DNA of 64,000 bases, taken from Erythrobacteraceae bacterium CFH 75059 (GTDB taxonomy: Bacteria; Pseudomonadota; Alphaproteobacteria; Sphingomonadales; Sphingomonadaceae). The translations under genes and the position numbers were made by a program. Positions 25,112 to 35,615 of the stretch are shown here, piece after piece. Each line of letters opens with the position of its first letter. Position 1 is the first letter of the stretch. The stretch lies in assembly GCA_004331795.1 (NCBI GenBank), contig SJSR01000001.1:682001-746000 (forward strand), given 5' to 3'. Below the pieces are notes generated by a model. The model saw nothing but the letters and a program-made list of their open reading frames with translations, had not been told where the DNA came from and searched no databases.

Positions 25112-28100
25112 ACTTCCGCAACATCTCCGCCTGGTCGATCCGCAATCCGATCATTCCGATCGTGTTGTTCATCGGCCTGACGCTGGCCGGCCTGCTGTCC
25201 TTCATGCGTCTGCCGGTGGTGAACTTTCCGGATGTCGAATTTCCGATGGTCTCGGTGCTGATCAGCCAGCCCGGCGCCGCTCCGACCGAGATCGAGACCC
25301 AGATCACCCAGCGCGTCGAATCGGCGGTGCGGTCCATCAACGGGGTGGAAACGATCAACTCCACCGCGTCCGAGGGCAGCAGCAGCACCATGGTGGAGTT
25401 CGCCATCGGCACCGACGTGAACGTCGCCGTCAACGAAGTGACCAATGCCATCGCGCAGATCCGGGGCGATCTTCCGGACGGCATTCTCGAGCCGCGGGTG
25501 GCCAAGGTGCAGAACGCGGGCGGGGGCATCATCGGCTTCTATGCCGTCAGCGCGCCCGACATGACTCCGGAACAGCTCAGCTGGTTCGTCGACGACACTG
25601 TGTCCAAGCGTCTGCTGGCGGTGTCGGGCATGGCGGCGGTCAGCCGGGCGGGCGGCGTCGACCGCGAGATCCGGGTGGTGCTCGATCCGGCGCGCATGCA
25701 GGCTCTCGGCGTGACCGCGCGCGACGTGAATGCGGCGCTGCGCCAGATCAACATCAACGCGGCCGGAGGTCAGACCGAAATTGCCGGCTCGCGCCAGTCG
25801 GTGCGCGTGTTGGGCAATGCCGACGATGCCTACGCCCTGTCGCAGCTGCGCATCCCCGCGGCGCGCGGCGCCACGATCAAGCTGTCCGACATCGCCGATG
25901 TGTCGGATGGCTATTCCGAGCCGCGCCGACTGTCGAAGGTGGACGGCGCGCAGGTCGTCACCTTCTCCTTTGAGCGCGCGCGCGGGGTTTCGGAAGTCGA
26001 CGTCTATGACGGCGCCGTGGCCGCCATGCGCGCCATCGAGGCCGAAAATCCCGGCGTGACCTTCACCGAACTGTTCACGCCGGTGCCCTACACCAAGCAG
26101 CAATACGCCACCTCGATGGCCGCCCTCATCGAAGGCGCGGTGCTGGCGATCGTCGTGGTGTTCTTCTTCCTGCGCGACTGGCGGGCGACGTTCATCAGCG
26201 CCGTGGCGATCCCGCTGTCGGCAATCCCGACCTTCTGGTTCATGGACCTGCTCGGCTTCAACCTCAACTTCCTGTCGCTGCTGGCGCTGTCGCTGGTTGC
26301 GGGCGTGCTGGTCGACGACGCCATCGTCGAGATCGAGAACATCGTCCGCCACATGCGGATGGGTAAATCCGCCTATCAGGCGTCGATTGACGCGGCCGAC
26401 GAAATCGGCCTCGCCGTCGTCGCGACGAGCTTCTCCATCGTCGCCGTGTTTCTGCCCGTCGGGCTCATGCCGGGCATCCCGGGCGAGTTCTTCAAGCCCT
26501 TCGGCCTCACCGTCGTCGTGGCCGTGCTGATGAGCCTGCTGGTGGCCCGCATGATCACGCCCATGATGGCCGCCTATTTCCTCGAGGCAAAGGGCCACGC
26601 CGAACACGGCGAGGGCCGCGCCATGGACCTGTACATGCGGGTGCTCGGCTGGACGCTCCGTTCCGACGAGTCGCGGGCCATGCTCGCCCGGATCGAGCGG
26701 GTGCCGGGCACGTGGCTGTACCGCAGCATCGCGCTGCTGGCCGTGTTCGCCATGGTCGGCGCGTTCGTGTTCGGCGTCACCATGGCGTTCCAGCTGCTGG
26801 TCGGCTCCGGCCTGCTGCCCATCCTGATCGTGGCGCTCATTGCGCCGTTCGTCGGCCTGGCGTTGGCGGTCGTGGTGGCGATCGTGCTGCGCTTCCTCCT
26901 CGGCCTGTTCGGCGGCTTTGGCCGCTACTACCGGAGCTTCTCGGCGCGGCTGTATGCGCGCACGCGCGATCACCGGTTCTACGCCTTCATGGCCGGCGTC
27001 TTCGCGCTGATCATGACCGGTGCGCTGTTCGCCGGGCTGCCGCAGCAGTTCCAGCCCAACACCAACGAGGATGGCAGCCGCGTCACCATCGAGCTCGTGC
27101 CGGGCACCACCATCGAGCAGACGCAGGCCGTCGCCAGCCAGGTCGAGGCCGTCCTGCGCGAGGCTCCGGAAGTGGCATTGGTGACGCAGGCGATCCGCGA
27201 GGGCAGCGCGACCCTCTATGTCGACCTCGTCCCGGCCGAGGAGCGGGAGGCCACCAGCGTCGAGTTCGAGCGGCGGTTGAACCCGGCGCTGGCCGCCATT
27301 CCCGACGCGCGGGTCAGCTTCGCCTCGCAGTCGGGCGGCGGGTTCGGCAGCGGGCGCGACATCTCCGTCATGCTCGCCGGCAGCGACCCGATCCTGCTCG
27401 AGCAGACGGCGCAGACGCTGGTCGAACAGATGCGCGGCCTTCCCGGTGTCGTGGCGCCGCGCATCGCCGCCGACCTGCGCCGTCCCGAACTCATCATCAC
27501 CCCGCGCGAGGACCTCGCGGCGCAGCTGGGCGTGACCACGGCTGCGCTGTCGAACGCCATCCGGATCGCCACGCTCGGCGAGATCGATCAGAACGCCGCC
27601 CGCTTCTCGCTCACCGACCGGCAGGTGCCGATCCGCGTCATCCTTCCGCGCGAGTCGCGCCGCGACATCGCCACCATTCAGAACCTGCCGGTGCCCACGG
27701 CAAGCGGCGCGTCCGTCCCGCTGCGGCGGGTCGCCGACATCTCCTTCGGCTCCGGCCCGACCCAGATCCAGCGCTACAACCAGTCGCGGCGGGTCTTTGT
27801 CGGGGCCGACCTAGCGGAGGGGCAGGTCAAGGGCCCGGTCATGGAGTCGATCCAGCGCCTGCCGATCATGCGCGACCTGCCGCCCGGCGTATCGAACGAG
27901 GCCGTGGGCGAGGACAAGTGGCAGGCCGAGATGATCGCCAGCTTCGCCGTTGCGGTGGTGAGCGGCGTGCTGCTCGTCTTTGGCGTGCTGGTGCTGCTCT
28001 ACCATCGTTTCGTCTCGCCGCTGGTCAACATGACCTCGCTGCTGCTCGCCCCGCTGGGCGGCCTCATCGCCCTCCTGATCGTCGACCAGCCGATCTCCAT

Positions 28101-28536
28101 GCCCGTCTACATCGGCATGCTGATGCTGCTGGGCATCGTCGCCAAGAACTCGATCCTGCTGATCGACTTCGCCATGGAGGAGATGAACAAGGGCGTGCCC
28201 AAGCTCCAGGCGATCATGGACGCCGGGCACAAGCGCGCGCAGCCCATCGTCATGACCACGGTGGCGATGACCGCGGGCATGGTTCCCACCGCCATCTCTG
28301 TGTCCGGCGATGCTGCGTGGCGCGCGCCGATGGGCACGGTGGTGATCGGCGGCCTCCTGCTCTCCACGGTGCTGACGCTGGTGCTGATCCCGGCCGGCTT
28401 CAGCCTCGCCGACGGGTTCGAAAAGCGGGTCGGGCCGTGGCTGTCGCGCCGGCTGCTGACCTACCGGCCCGGTGACGAACAGCGCCCCACCGGACCGCAG
28501 ACCAGCGGCAGCAGCCTGCCGACGCCGGCCGAATGA
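25108..28536 (+). CDS. RND efflux permease (AcrB family) with enlarged central loop
   Basis: Proton-driven export permease of 1142 residues, about 100 longer than AcrB. The usual parts are present: first membrane helix 12-32, porter domain, helices 2-6, then a second porter half and six terminal helices. Proton-relay residues are Asp403-Asp404 in VDDAIVEIEN and Lys1013 in GIVAKNSILL. The extra length lies between helix 6 and the second half (about residues 510-610), where a Leu/Val/Ala-rich stretch (about 537-600) could add two membrane spans. The substrate cannot be read from sequence. The start is GTG 25108, coupled to the adaptor. Confidence 0.93.
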   Translation: MNFRNISAWSIRNPIIPIVLFIGLTLAGLLSFMRLPVVNFPDVEFPMVSVLISQPGAAPTEIETQITQRVESAVRSINGVETINSTASEGSSSTMVEFAIGTDVNVAVNEVTNAIAQIRGDLPDGILEPRVAKVQNAGGGIIGFYAVSAPDMTPEQLSWFVDDTVSKRLLAVSGMAAVSRAGGVDREIRVVLDPARMQALGVTARDVNAALRQININAAGGQTEIAGSRQSVRVLGNADDAYALSQLRIPAARGATIKLSDIADVSDGYSEPRRLSKVDGAQVVTFSFERARGVSEVDVYDGAVAAMRAIEAENPGVTFTELFTPVPYTKQQYATSMAALIEGAVLAIVVVFFFLRDWRATFISAVAIPLSAIPTFWFMDLLGFNLNFLSLLALSLVAGVLVDDAIVEIENIVRHMRMGKSAYQASIDAADEIGLAVVATSFSIVAVFLPVGLMPGIPGEFFKPFGLTVVVAVLMSLLVARMITPMMAAYFLEAKGHAEHGEGRAMDLYMRVLGWTLRSDESRAMLARIERVPGTWLYRSIALLAVFAMVGAFVFGVTMAFQLLVGSGLLPILIVALIAPFVGLALAVVVAIVLRFLLGLFGGFGRYYRSFSARLYARTRDHRFYAFMAGVFALIMTGALFAGLPQQFQPNTNEDGSRVTIELVPGTTIEQTQAVASQVEAVLREAPEVALVTQAIREGSATLYVDLVPAEEREATSVEFERRLNPALAAIPDARVSFASQSGGGFGSGRDISVMLAGSDPILLEQTAQTLVEQMRGLPGVVAPRIAADLRRPELIITPREDLAAQLGVTTAALSNAIRIATLGEIDQNAARFSLTDRQVPIRVILPRESRRDIATIQNLPVPTASGASVPLRRVADISFGSGPTQIQRYNQSRRVFVGADLAEGQVKGPVMESIQRLPIMRDLPPGVSNEAVGEDKWQAEMIASFAVAVVSGVLLVFGVLVLLYHRFVSPLVNMTSLLLAPLGGLIALLIVDQPISMPVYIGMLMLLGIVAKNSILLIDFAMEEMNKGVPKLQAIMDAGHKRAQPIVMTTVAMTAGMVPTAISVSGDAAWRAPMGTVVIGGLLLSTVLTLVLIPAGFSLADGFEKRVGPWLSRRLLTYRPGDEQRPTGPQTSGSSLPTPAE

Positions 28537-28567
28537 GCCGCGGCCAGCCGGCCGCGCTGCCAGACCG

Positions 28568-29815
28568 TTGACGGCGCCGGCCACCGTCACGCCGGACCGC
28601 GCGCGCGCCATGCGCCGCACGGCGACCGGCCTGCTGGTGCTCATGGCGGGACTGTTCGTGCTGGCGGAGATCAACCTCGGTCGCCACTGGGGATGGGGCT
28701 ATCTCCATGCTTTTGCCGAAGCGGGAATGATCGGCGGGATCGCCGACTGGTTCGCGGTCACCGCGCTGTTCCGCCGGCCCCTCGGGCTGCCGATCCCGCA
28801 CACCGCCATCGTCCCCGAGAACAAGAACCGCATCGCCGACACCATGGCGCAGTTCCTGCGGACCAATTTCCTCACGCCGCAGGTGGTGGCCCGCCGGATG
28901 GAGGGGATGAACCTTGCCGCGGCCGTCGGCGCCTACCTCGCCGCGCCGCGCGAGGCGGCCTCTTCGCGCATTGGGACCGGGGCCCGCGATCTGGCGGTGG
29001 AGGTGCTGCAATCGCTCGATCCGCAGCGCCTCGGCACGCAGGTGCGCGCGGGTCTCGCGGCACAGATCGAGCGGGTCCAGATCAGCCCGATGCTGGGACA
29101 GCTGCTGGCGGCGATGATCGCCGACGGACGGCACCGGCCGCTGATCGACAGCCTCATCCGCTGGGCGGGGCTGGTGCTCGAAGACAACGAGGACACGGTG
29201 CGGGCCATGATCCAGCGGCGCGCCAACGCCCTGCTGCGGCTGGTCGGGCTGGACGAGCGGCTGGCGAATTCGGTCATCGACGGGCTTTACCGGATGCTGG
29301 CCGAAGTGCTGGTCGACCCCGATCATCCCCTGCGCCTCAAGGTTGAACAGGGTCTCGCCGATTTTGCCCATCGCCTGCAGCACGATGCGGACCTGCGTGC
29401 GCGGGTGGAGCGGATGAAGAACGACTTCGTCACCAATCCGGCGGTCGGAAGCTGGTGGCAGGGAGTGTGGGAGCGGCTGCGGGAGGGGCTGATCGCCGGA
29501 CTTCGCGACGGGCGCGGCGTGTCCGGTCAACTTTCGGAGGCGCTGCGTGACATGGGCCTCGCGCTCGAGCGCGATGCGCGCCTGCAGCATCAGGTCAACC
29601 GCCTCGCCCGGCGCTCCGCCGTGGGGCTGGCGACGAACTATGGCGAGCAGATCGTGCGGCTGGTGTCGGAGACGGTGAAGCGCTGGGACGCGCGCACCGT
29701 CACTGACCGGGTGGAGGGCGCGGTGGGCCGCGATCTCCAGTTCATCCGCATCAACGGGACGCTGGTGGGCGGTCTCGTCGGCGTGGCGATCCACGCGCTG
29801 GTGGGGTTGTTCTGA
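28568..29815 (+). CDS. DUF445-family membrane protein
   Basis: Protein of 415 residues from TTG 28568, or 401 from ATG 28610; neither has a clear ribosome binding site. An N-terminal membrane segment (about 20-38) precedes the family block GMIGGIADWFAVTALFRRPL and IPHTAIVPENKNRIADTMA. The middle (about 130-370) is long amphipathic helix, and a second membrane segment lies at the very end (GGLVGVAIHALVGLF). DUF445 proteins are often envelope-associated with no known activity. It lies 31 bp after the RND permease and could share its transcript. Confidence 0.9.
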   Translation: MTAPATVTPDRARAMRRTATGLLVLMAGLFVLAEINLGRHWGWGYLHAFAEAGMIGGIADWFAVTALFRRPLGLPIPHTAIVPENKNRIADTMAQFLRTNFLTPQVVARRMEGMNLAAAVGAYLAAPREAASSRIGTGARDLAVEVLQSLDPQRLGTQVRAGLAAQIERVQISPMLGQLLAAMIADGRHRPLIDSLIRWAGLVLEDNEDTVRAMIQRRANALLRLVGLDERLANSVIDGLYRMLAEVLVDPDHPLRLKVEQGLADFAHRLQHDADLRARVERMKNDFVTNPAVGSWWQGVWERLREGLIAGLRDGRGVSGQLSEALRDMGLALERDARLQHQVNRLARRSAVGLATNYGEQIVRLVSETVKRWDARTVTDRVEGAVGRDLQFIRINGTLVGGLVGVAIHALVGLF

Positions 29816-29837
29816 CGCCCCTGGCGCGCGCCGTGTC

Positions 29838-30752
29838 TCAGTACACCCGGTAGCTGATCTTGGTCGAGAAGAACGCCGGTTTCGGCTCTCCCGCCGCGTT
29901 GCGGCCAGGTTCGAACCGCGCCTCCCTGCGCATGATGTCGCACACCCTCTGCGCGAAATCCGAGCCTCGGGACAGCAGGATCATGTGGCACCGGCTGACG
30001 CGCCCGTTCGCACCCACGACCACGCGCAGGCGGTAGTCGGCCTCTGCTCCCTCCTCGAGCGCCTTGGCTGGATAGAACTCCTGGATCTTTCCCACGAGAG
30101 GAACCGAGTTGATCCAGCGCGCCGCCGTAGTCGCCTCGCGCAACTCGGCAGGGTCCATGCCCCAGCTCACCAGGAGATCGTCCATGCAGGCGTTCATGGC
30201 CTTGAACGGCGCTTCGAGGGAGCCGAAGGACAGGCTCACGCTCTCGCCGCCCTTCGTCAGTGTCAGCCGCGCGATGGACCGGCCGTGCTCCGGGTTCAGA
30301 AGCCGGAGCCTGGCCGCGCGCGCGGTCCCGTCGCTCAGCGCGTCAGGCTCCGAACGCAGCCGCGGCTTGGCCGTCCTGCTGATCAAGGTCGGAGGCGGAG
30401 CCTCGTGAGTGACGCTCGCCACGGCCGTGCCGAACTCCGCCACGCGAAGCGACGCGTCATGGTCGATCTCGAAGCCGTCGAAGGCGGGTGCGAACTGCAC
30501 TTGGACCTTACCCTTGCCGAACCGGTCCACCAGCGGGCCGGCTACAGTCCAGGAAAAGGTGTCGCTCGGCTGCGTCTGCTCGAGCATGAACGCCGTTCGC
30601 GTCGGACCCTCGCCGAAGGCGCGTGTCATGCGGCAGCGATGGTCGCCGTAGTCGAGCACCCAGGCGCTCGACGGCGAGAGCACGACTTCCTCCGCTTTCG
30701 CCCCCGAGGCGATCACGCTAAGCACGGCGGCGCCCATGGCCCATGCGTGCAT
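29838..30752 (-). CDS. Exported protein with TonB-like C-terminal domain
   Basis: Protein of 304 residues with a signal peptide to about residue 20. The last 90 residues resemble the TonB C-terminal fold: DYRLRVVVGANGRVSRCHM, then RREARFEPGRNAAGEPKPAFFSTK in two parts. No membrane anchor beyond the signal and no proline spacer is present, so it is not a classical TonB. ATG 30752 is chosen because GGAGGGGG lies 6 bases upstream; a GTG at 30770 lacks such a site. Five cysteines suggest an oxidising compartment. Function unknown. Confidence 0.8.
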   Translation of the reverse strand: MHAWAMGAAVLSVIASGAKAEEVVLSPSSAWVLDYGDHRCRMTRAFGEGPTRTAFMLEQTQPSDTFSWTVAGPLVDRFGKGKVQVQFAPAFDGFEIDHDASLRVAEFGTAVASVTHEAPPPTLISRTAKPRLRSEPDALSDGTARAARLRLLNPEHGRSIARLTLTKGGESVSLSFGSLEAPFKAMNACMDDLLVSWGMDPAELREATTAARWINSVPLVGKIQEFYPAKALEEGAEADYRLRVVVGANGRVSRCHMILLSRGSDFAQRVCDIMRREARFEPGRNAAGEPKPAFFSTKISYRVY

Positions 30753-30759
30753 GACAAAC

Positions 30760-30782
30760 CCCCTCCTCACCTCGAAGAGGGG
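30760..30782 (-). promoter_or_regulatory. Hairpin covering the ribosome binding site of the TonB-like gene
   Basis: On the minus strand CCCCTC (30782-30777) can pair with GAGGGG (30765-30760) around an 11-base loop. The second arm is the ribosome binding site of the gene starting at 30752. Six G-C-rich pairs could hide the site until unfolded. No ligand or temperature role can be claimed. Confidence 0.3.
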
Positions 30783-30804
30783 TGTAGCACCGCGGCCTTG
30801 ATGA

Positions 30805-31737
30805 TCAAAGCTTTGCCGTCAGCTCCGGCAGGATCTTGTAGAGATCGCCCACCAGACCGACGTCGGCGACCTGGAAGATGGGCGCGTCCTCGTCCTTGTT
30901 GATGGCGATGATGACCTTGGAGTCCTTCATCCCCGCAAGGTGCTGGATTGCGCCGGAAATGCCGACCGCGATGTAGACTTCGGGAGCGACAATCTTGCCG
31001 GTCTGCCCGACCTGGTAGTCGTTGGGCACGAAGCCTGCGTCCACCGCGGCGCGCGACGCCCCCACGCCAGCCCCCAGCTTGTCGGCCAGCGGGATGATGT
31101 ATTCCTGGAAAGTCTCGGCATCCTTGAGCGCGCGCCCGCCGGACACGATGATCTTGGCGCTGGTGAGCTCCGGCCGTTCGCTCTCCGCCAGCTCGCGCCC
31201 GACGAACTGCGAGGCACCGGAATCGCTGGGGCCGGCGACTTCCTCGATCGCCGCCGCGCCGCCGCTCGCCTGCGCCTTGTCGAAGGCCGTGCCGCGCACG
31301 GTCAGGACCAGCTTGGGATCCGTCGCCTCGACCGTCGCGATGGCGTTGCCGGCATAGATGGGCCGGGTGAAGGTCCGTTCGCCTTCGACCGACAGGATCT
31401 CGGACACCTGCATCACGTCGAGCAGGGCCGCGACCCGCGGCGCGATGTTCTTGCCGGTGGTGGTCGCGGGCGCGAGGAACGCGTCGTGGTGCTCCATCAA
31501 CCCGGCAACGAGCGGCGCGACATTCTCCGGCAGCTGGTGTTCGAACGCGGGGTCGTCAGCCACGTGAACCTTGCCGATGCCCTGAACCTGCGCCGCCTGT
31601 TCCGCCACCGCACGGCAGCCGGATCCGGCCACCAGCAGGTGCACCTCGCCGCCAAGCCGGGTCGCGGCGGTGACCGTCGCCAGCGTCGCTTCCTTCATCG
31701 ACGCATTGTCATGTTCCACCAGAACCAGGGACTTCAT
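30805..31737 (-). CDS. etfA: Electron transfer flavoprotein alpha subunit
   Basis: ETF alpha chain of 310 residues. ETF takes electrons from acyl-CoA and other dehydrogenases and passes them to ETF-ubiquinone oxidoreductase. The C-terminal FAD domain is clear: [17 protein letters not shown], then [20 protein letters not shown] and [20 protein letters not shown], ending [16 protein letters not shown]. The N-terminal domain (1-190) is the variable half that contacts the beta chain. It follows etfB by 29 bp in the order sucC-etfB-etfA. Confidence 0.96.
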   Translation of the reverse strand: MKSLVLVEHDNASMKEATLATVTAATRLGGEVHLLVAGSGCRAVAEQAAQVQGIGKVHVADDPAFEHQLPENVAPLVAGLMEHHDAFLAPATTTGKNIAPRVAALLDVMQVSEILSVEGERTFTRPIYAGNAIATVEATDPKLVLTVRGTAFDKAQASGGAAAIEEVAGPSDSGASQFVGRELAESERPELTSAKIIVSGGRALKDAETFQEYIIPLADKLGAGVGASRAAVDAGFVPNDYQVGQTGKIVAPEVYIAVGISGAIQHLAGMKDSKVIIAINKDEDAPIFQVADVGLVGDLYKILPELTAKL

Positions 31738-31766
31738 CGTCGCAATCCTTTCAGAACCCGCGCGGA

Positions 31767-32513
31767 TCAGGCAATGCCGAGCGTCTTGAGCTTGCTGACC
31801 AGTTCATCGACATCGGCCACCTTCACCCCGGCCTGGCGAACCGCCGGCTCCTCGACCTTCACCACGCGCAGCCGCGGGGCCGTGTCGACGCCGAGGTCGG
31901 CCGGGGTCTTGACGTCCAGCGGCTTCTTCTTGGCCTTCATGATGTTCGGGAGCGAAGCGTAGCGCGGCTCGTTGAGCCGCAGGTCGGTGGTGATGACCGC
32001 GGGCAGGGCCAGGCGCACGGTTTCAAGGCCGCCGTCGACCTCGCGCTTCACCGTCACATGGTCGCCCTCGACTTCCACCGTGTTGGCAAACGTGCCCTGC
32101 GGCCGGTTCATCAGCGCCGCCAGCATCTGCCCGGTCTGGTTGGAATCGTCGTCGATCGCCTGCTTGCCGAGCAGGATGATGCCGGGCTGCTCGGCCTCGG
32201 CCACCGCCTTGAGGATCTTGGCCACGGCCAGCGGCTCGACCTCCTCGTCGGTTTCGATCAGGATGGCGCGGTCGGCGCCCATGGCCAGAGCCGTGCGCAG
32301 GGTTTCCTGCGCCTTGGCGGGACCGATGGAGACGGCGACGATCTCGTCCGCCTGCCCCTTCTCCTTGATCCGGATCGCCTCCTCGACGGCGATCTCGTCG
32401 AAGGGGTTCATGCTCATCTTGACGTTGGCGAGATCGACCCCGGACCCGTCCGCCTTCACCCGCGGCTTCACGTTGTAGTCGATCACCCGCTTGACGGGGA
32501 CGAGGATTTTCAT
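31767..32513 (-). CDS. etfB: Electron transfer flavoprotein beta subunit
   Basis: ETF beta chain of 248 residues, which binds AMP and forms the heterodimer with EtfA. Signature stretches include [16 protein letters not shown] at the start, [14 protein letters not shown], and the recognition-loop region [19 protein letters not shown] (about 182-200) followed by [17 protein letters not shown] lies about 8 bases before ATG 32513. The 107-bp gap to sucC holds a strong hairpin, so partial readthrough or a separate promoter is possible. Confidence 0.96.
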   Translation of the reverse strand: MKILVPVKRVIDYNVKPRVKADGSGVDLANVKMSMNPFDEIAVEEAIRIKEKGQADEIVAVSIGPAKAQETLRTALAMGADRAILIETDEEVEPLAVAKILKAVAEAEQPGIILLGKQAIDDDSNQTGQMLAALMNRPQGTFANTVEVEGDHVTVKREVDGGLETVRLALPAVITTDLRLNEPRYASLPNIMKAKKKPLDVKTPADLGVDTAPRLRVVKVEEPAVRQAGVKVADVDELVSKLKTLGIA

Positions 32514-32586
32514 CGCCGGGCCTTCCTCTTGCTCGCTGTTGTGAATGCCTCGACGGGCATGTGCGTTCCGTCGCCCCGCGCGTCAA

Positions 32587-32610
32587 GGGCGCCGGCGAAG
32601 CCTGGCGCCC
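32587..32610 (-). terminator. GC-rich stem-loop between sucC and etfB
   Basis: GGGCGCC (32587-32593), GGC, loop GAA, GCC, one bulged base, then GGCGCCC (32604-32610): ten pairs with one bulge. It begins 11 bases after the sucC stop. The minus-strand 3' side continues TTGACG, without a U-tract, so it may act as an attenuator or mRNA end-stabiliser rather than a full intrinsic terminator. Confidence 0.45.
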
Positions 32611-32620
32611 CCGCCACGGC

Positions 32621-33817
<1,197 letters not shown>

Positions 33818-33951
33818 GACTGGTCGCAATCCTTCGCTGATCGGGTGCGCAGGTCCGCCCGGGCGGGCGGCCACGGTGTGCCCGGCGCCCTTTGCATGGA
33901 ATGCGCGGCTTGAAAAGTGTGCGGGCACGCCGCATGTGCGACGCTCCTCCC

Positions 33952-34737
33952 ATGATCGATCTGCAACCCCTTCGCGACGCGGTGCGTCAGGCCGGCCGGC
34001 TGGCGCTCGCCCACTGGCCCGGAGACGGCCACGCCGTCCGGGTGTGGGACAAGCGCCCGGGCGATCCAGTGAGCGACGCCGATCTGCGCGTGAACGACTT
34101 CCTCCATGAGGCTCTTTCGCGCGTCCTGCCGCAGGCAGGCTGGCTGTCCGAGGAATCGGCAAACGACCCGGCGCAGCGGACAGGGGAATGGGCCTGGATC
34201 GTCGATCCGATCGACGGCACCCGCGATTTCGTGCGCGGCCGGGCGGGGTGGGCCGTGTCGGTGGCGCTGGTGCGCAGCGGTGAGCTTGCCGCTGCCGTCC
34301 TCGAGGCGCCGGCGCGCGGCGAGCACTGGTGGGCGCTTGCCGGTGCCGGTGCATGGCGCAATGACGCGCGGCTGCGGGTGTCCGGCCGCCCGGCGCTGAG
34401 CGGTGCCCGTGTGCCCGCCGCGGACCTTGCCCGTGCCGATGGCCTGTTCGCCCGCGTGCCGCAGCCCAATTCGATCGCGCTGAGGCTCGGCATGGTCGCG
34501 GCCGGGGAAGCGGACCTCGTCGCCACATACCGCTGGGGTCACGTGTGGGACATCGCCGCGGCAACCCTGCTGGTGCGCGAAGCCGGCGGGATGGTGGCGG
34601 ACGCTCTCGGCGTGCCGCCCGACTTCCGAACCGCAGATGGCCGCGTGTTCGGCGTCGTGGCCAGCACGCCCGCCCTGCTCGATCCGGCCGTGTCGCACAT
34701 CGCCGAGCGGGCGCGCGCCGCGCTGCTCGGCACCTGA
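33952..34737 (+). CDS. Inositol-monophosphatase-family phosphatase (HisN/CysQ-like)
   Basis: Metal-dependent, lithium-sensitive-type phosphatase of 261 residues. Metal site parts: the Glu pair in WLSEESAND (about 64-66), Asp residues in [10 protein letters not shown] (about 84-93), and a C-terminal Asp in [17 protein letters not shown]. Histidinol phosphate, inositol phosphate and 3'-phosphoadenosine phosphate are all family substrates; I cannot choose between them from sequence. ATG 33952 gives a normal N terminus, with ATG 33934 an alternative. It is divergent from sucC, 134 bp away. Confidence 0.9.
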   Translation: MIDLQPLRDAVRQAGRLALAHWPGDGHAVRVWDKRPGDPVSDADLRVNDFLHEALSRVLPQAGWLSEESANDPAQRTGEWAWIVDPIDGTRDFVRGRAGWAVSVALVRSGELAAAVLEAPARGEHWWALAGAGAWRNDARLRVSGRPALSGARVPAADLARADGLFARVPQPNSIALRLGMVAAGEADLVATYRWGHVWDIAAATLLVREAGGMVADALGVPPDFRTADGRVFGVVASTPALLDPAVSHIAERARAALLGT

Positions 34738-34745
34738 GGCGTGAG

Positions 34746-34773
34746 GGGCGGAGCGGTCCGCGCCGCTCCGCCC
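34746..34773. terminator. Bidirectional stem-loop between convergent genes
   Basis: GGGCGGAGCGG (34746-34756) pairs perfectly with CCGCTCCGCCC (34763-34773) around a six-base loop. It sits between the stops of the convergent phosphatase and OmpA-like genes. Neither side has a U-tract, so it may be a T-poor terminator or a barrier to readthrough. Confidence 0.5.
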
Positions 34774-34790
34774 GCGCTTGGCCCTATGCC

Positions 34791-35474
34791 TTACTGCTGG
34801 GCCTGACGGATTTCCGCGTCGCTCAGCGGGATGATCTTGATCTCGACCCGGCGGTTCAGCGGCTCGGCGACATTGTCGCCGGTCTGCACACGCAGCTGCG
34901 TCTCGCCGAAGCCCTGGCTGCGGATGCGCGCGGAATTGACCCCGCGGCTGATGAGATGGCGGGCCACCGCCGAGGCGCGCTGTTCCGACAGGCGCTGATT
35001 GGCCTGGGCCGAACCGACCGTGTCCGTGTGACCGTACACGTCGATGAGGCTGTTGGGATACTGGACCAGATTGGCCGCCACGCGGTCGAGGATCTGCTGG
35101 AACTGCGGGCTGATGGTCGCGCTTCCGGTCGCGAACGTCACCCCGTCCGGAAGGTTGACGAGGATCGCCTGCCCGCCATCGGTTTCCGTCACATCGATGC
35201 CCTGGCCGGCGGTCTGTTCGCGCAGCTCGCGGATCTGCTGGTCAAGGCGATAGCCGACGACGGTGCCGACCGCGCCGCCACCGACAGCCCCGATGATGCG
35301 GCCCGTGCGCCCGCCGATCACCTGGCCGAGCAGCCCGCCGGCCGCCGCGCCGCCCGCGCCGCCAAGGACGGTGCGCGAAATGCGCTGCTCGCCCGTGTTG
35401 GGATCGGTGACGCACGCCGAAAGCGTCAGCAGCGACGCACTCGCCGCCAAGGTCGTGAACACCATCTTCTTCAT
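34791..35474 (-). CDS. OmpA-family lipoprotein with glycine zipper
   Basis: Outer-membrane protein of 227 residues. The signal ends in a lipobox, LTLSAC, with Cys about 20. A glycine-zipper segment follows (about 36-72; GGAGGAAAGGLLGQVIGG). The C-terminal OmpA domain (about 105-220) has VYGHTDTVGS, NQRLSEQRASAVA and GFGETQ, which bind diaminopimelate of peptidoglycan. It therefore probably tethers the outer membrane to the wall. AAAGGAA lies about 9 bases before ATG 35474. It is divergent from the CorC-type gene. Confidence 0.93.
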   Translation of the reverse strand: MKKMVFTTLAASASLLTLSACVTDPNTGEQRISRTVLGGAGGAAAGGLLGQVIGGRTGRIIGAVGGGAVGTVVGYRLDQQIRELREQTAGQGIDVTETDGGQAILVNLPDGVTFATGSATISPQFQQILDRVAANLVQYPNSLIDVYGHTDTVGSAQANQRLSEQRASAVARHLISRGVNSARIRSQGFGETQLRVQTGDNVAEPLNRRVEIKIIPLSDAEIRQAQQ

Positions 35475-35615
35475 GAGGATCGTTCCTTTTGTTGCCTGTC
35501 CCCGCAACGCGCCCACCTCGCGTGCTCTGTCGCTCAAAACCGTCGGCGCGGCGAGGTGTTCCAGAAGCCCGCACAAGACGCTGTGCCTCGGGACAATTGT
35601 TGCTAAGGTGGCCGC

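Noticed and set aside
24928-26973. A 681-codon minus-strand open frame opposite the RND genes
   Set aside because: Composition is His/Asp/Arg-rich, typical of antisense shadow frames, and the plus strand encodes a clear adaptor and permease.
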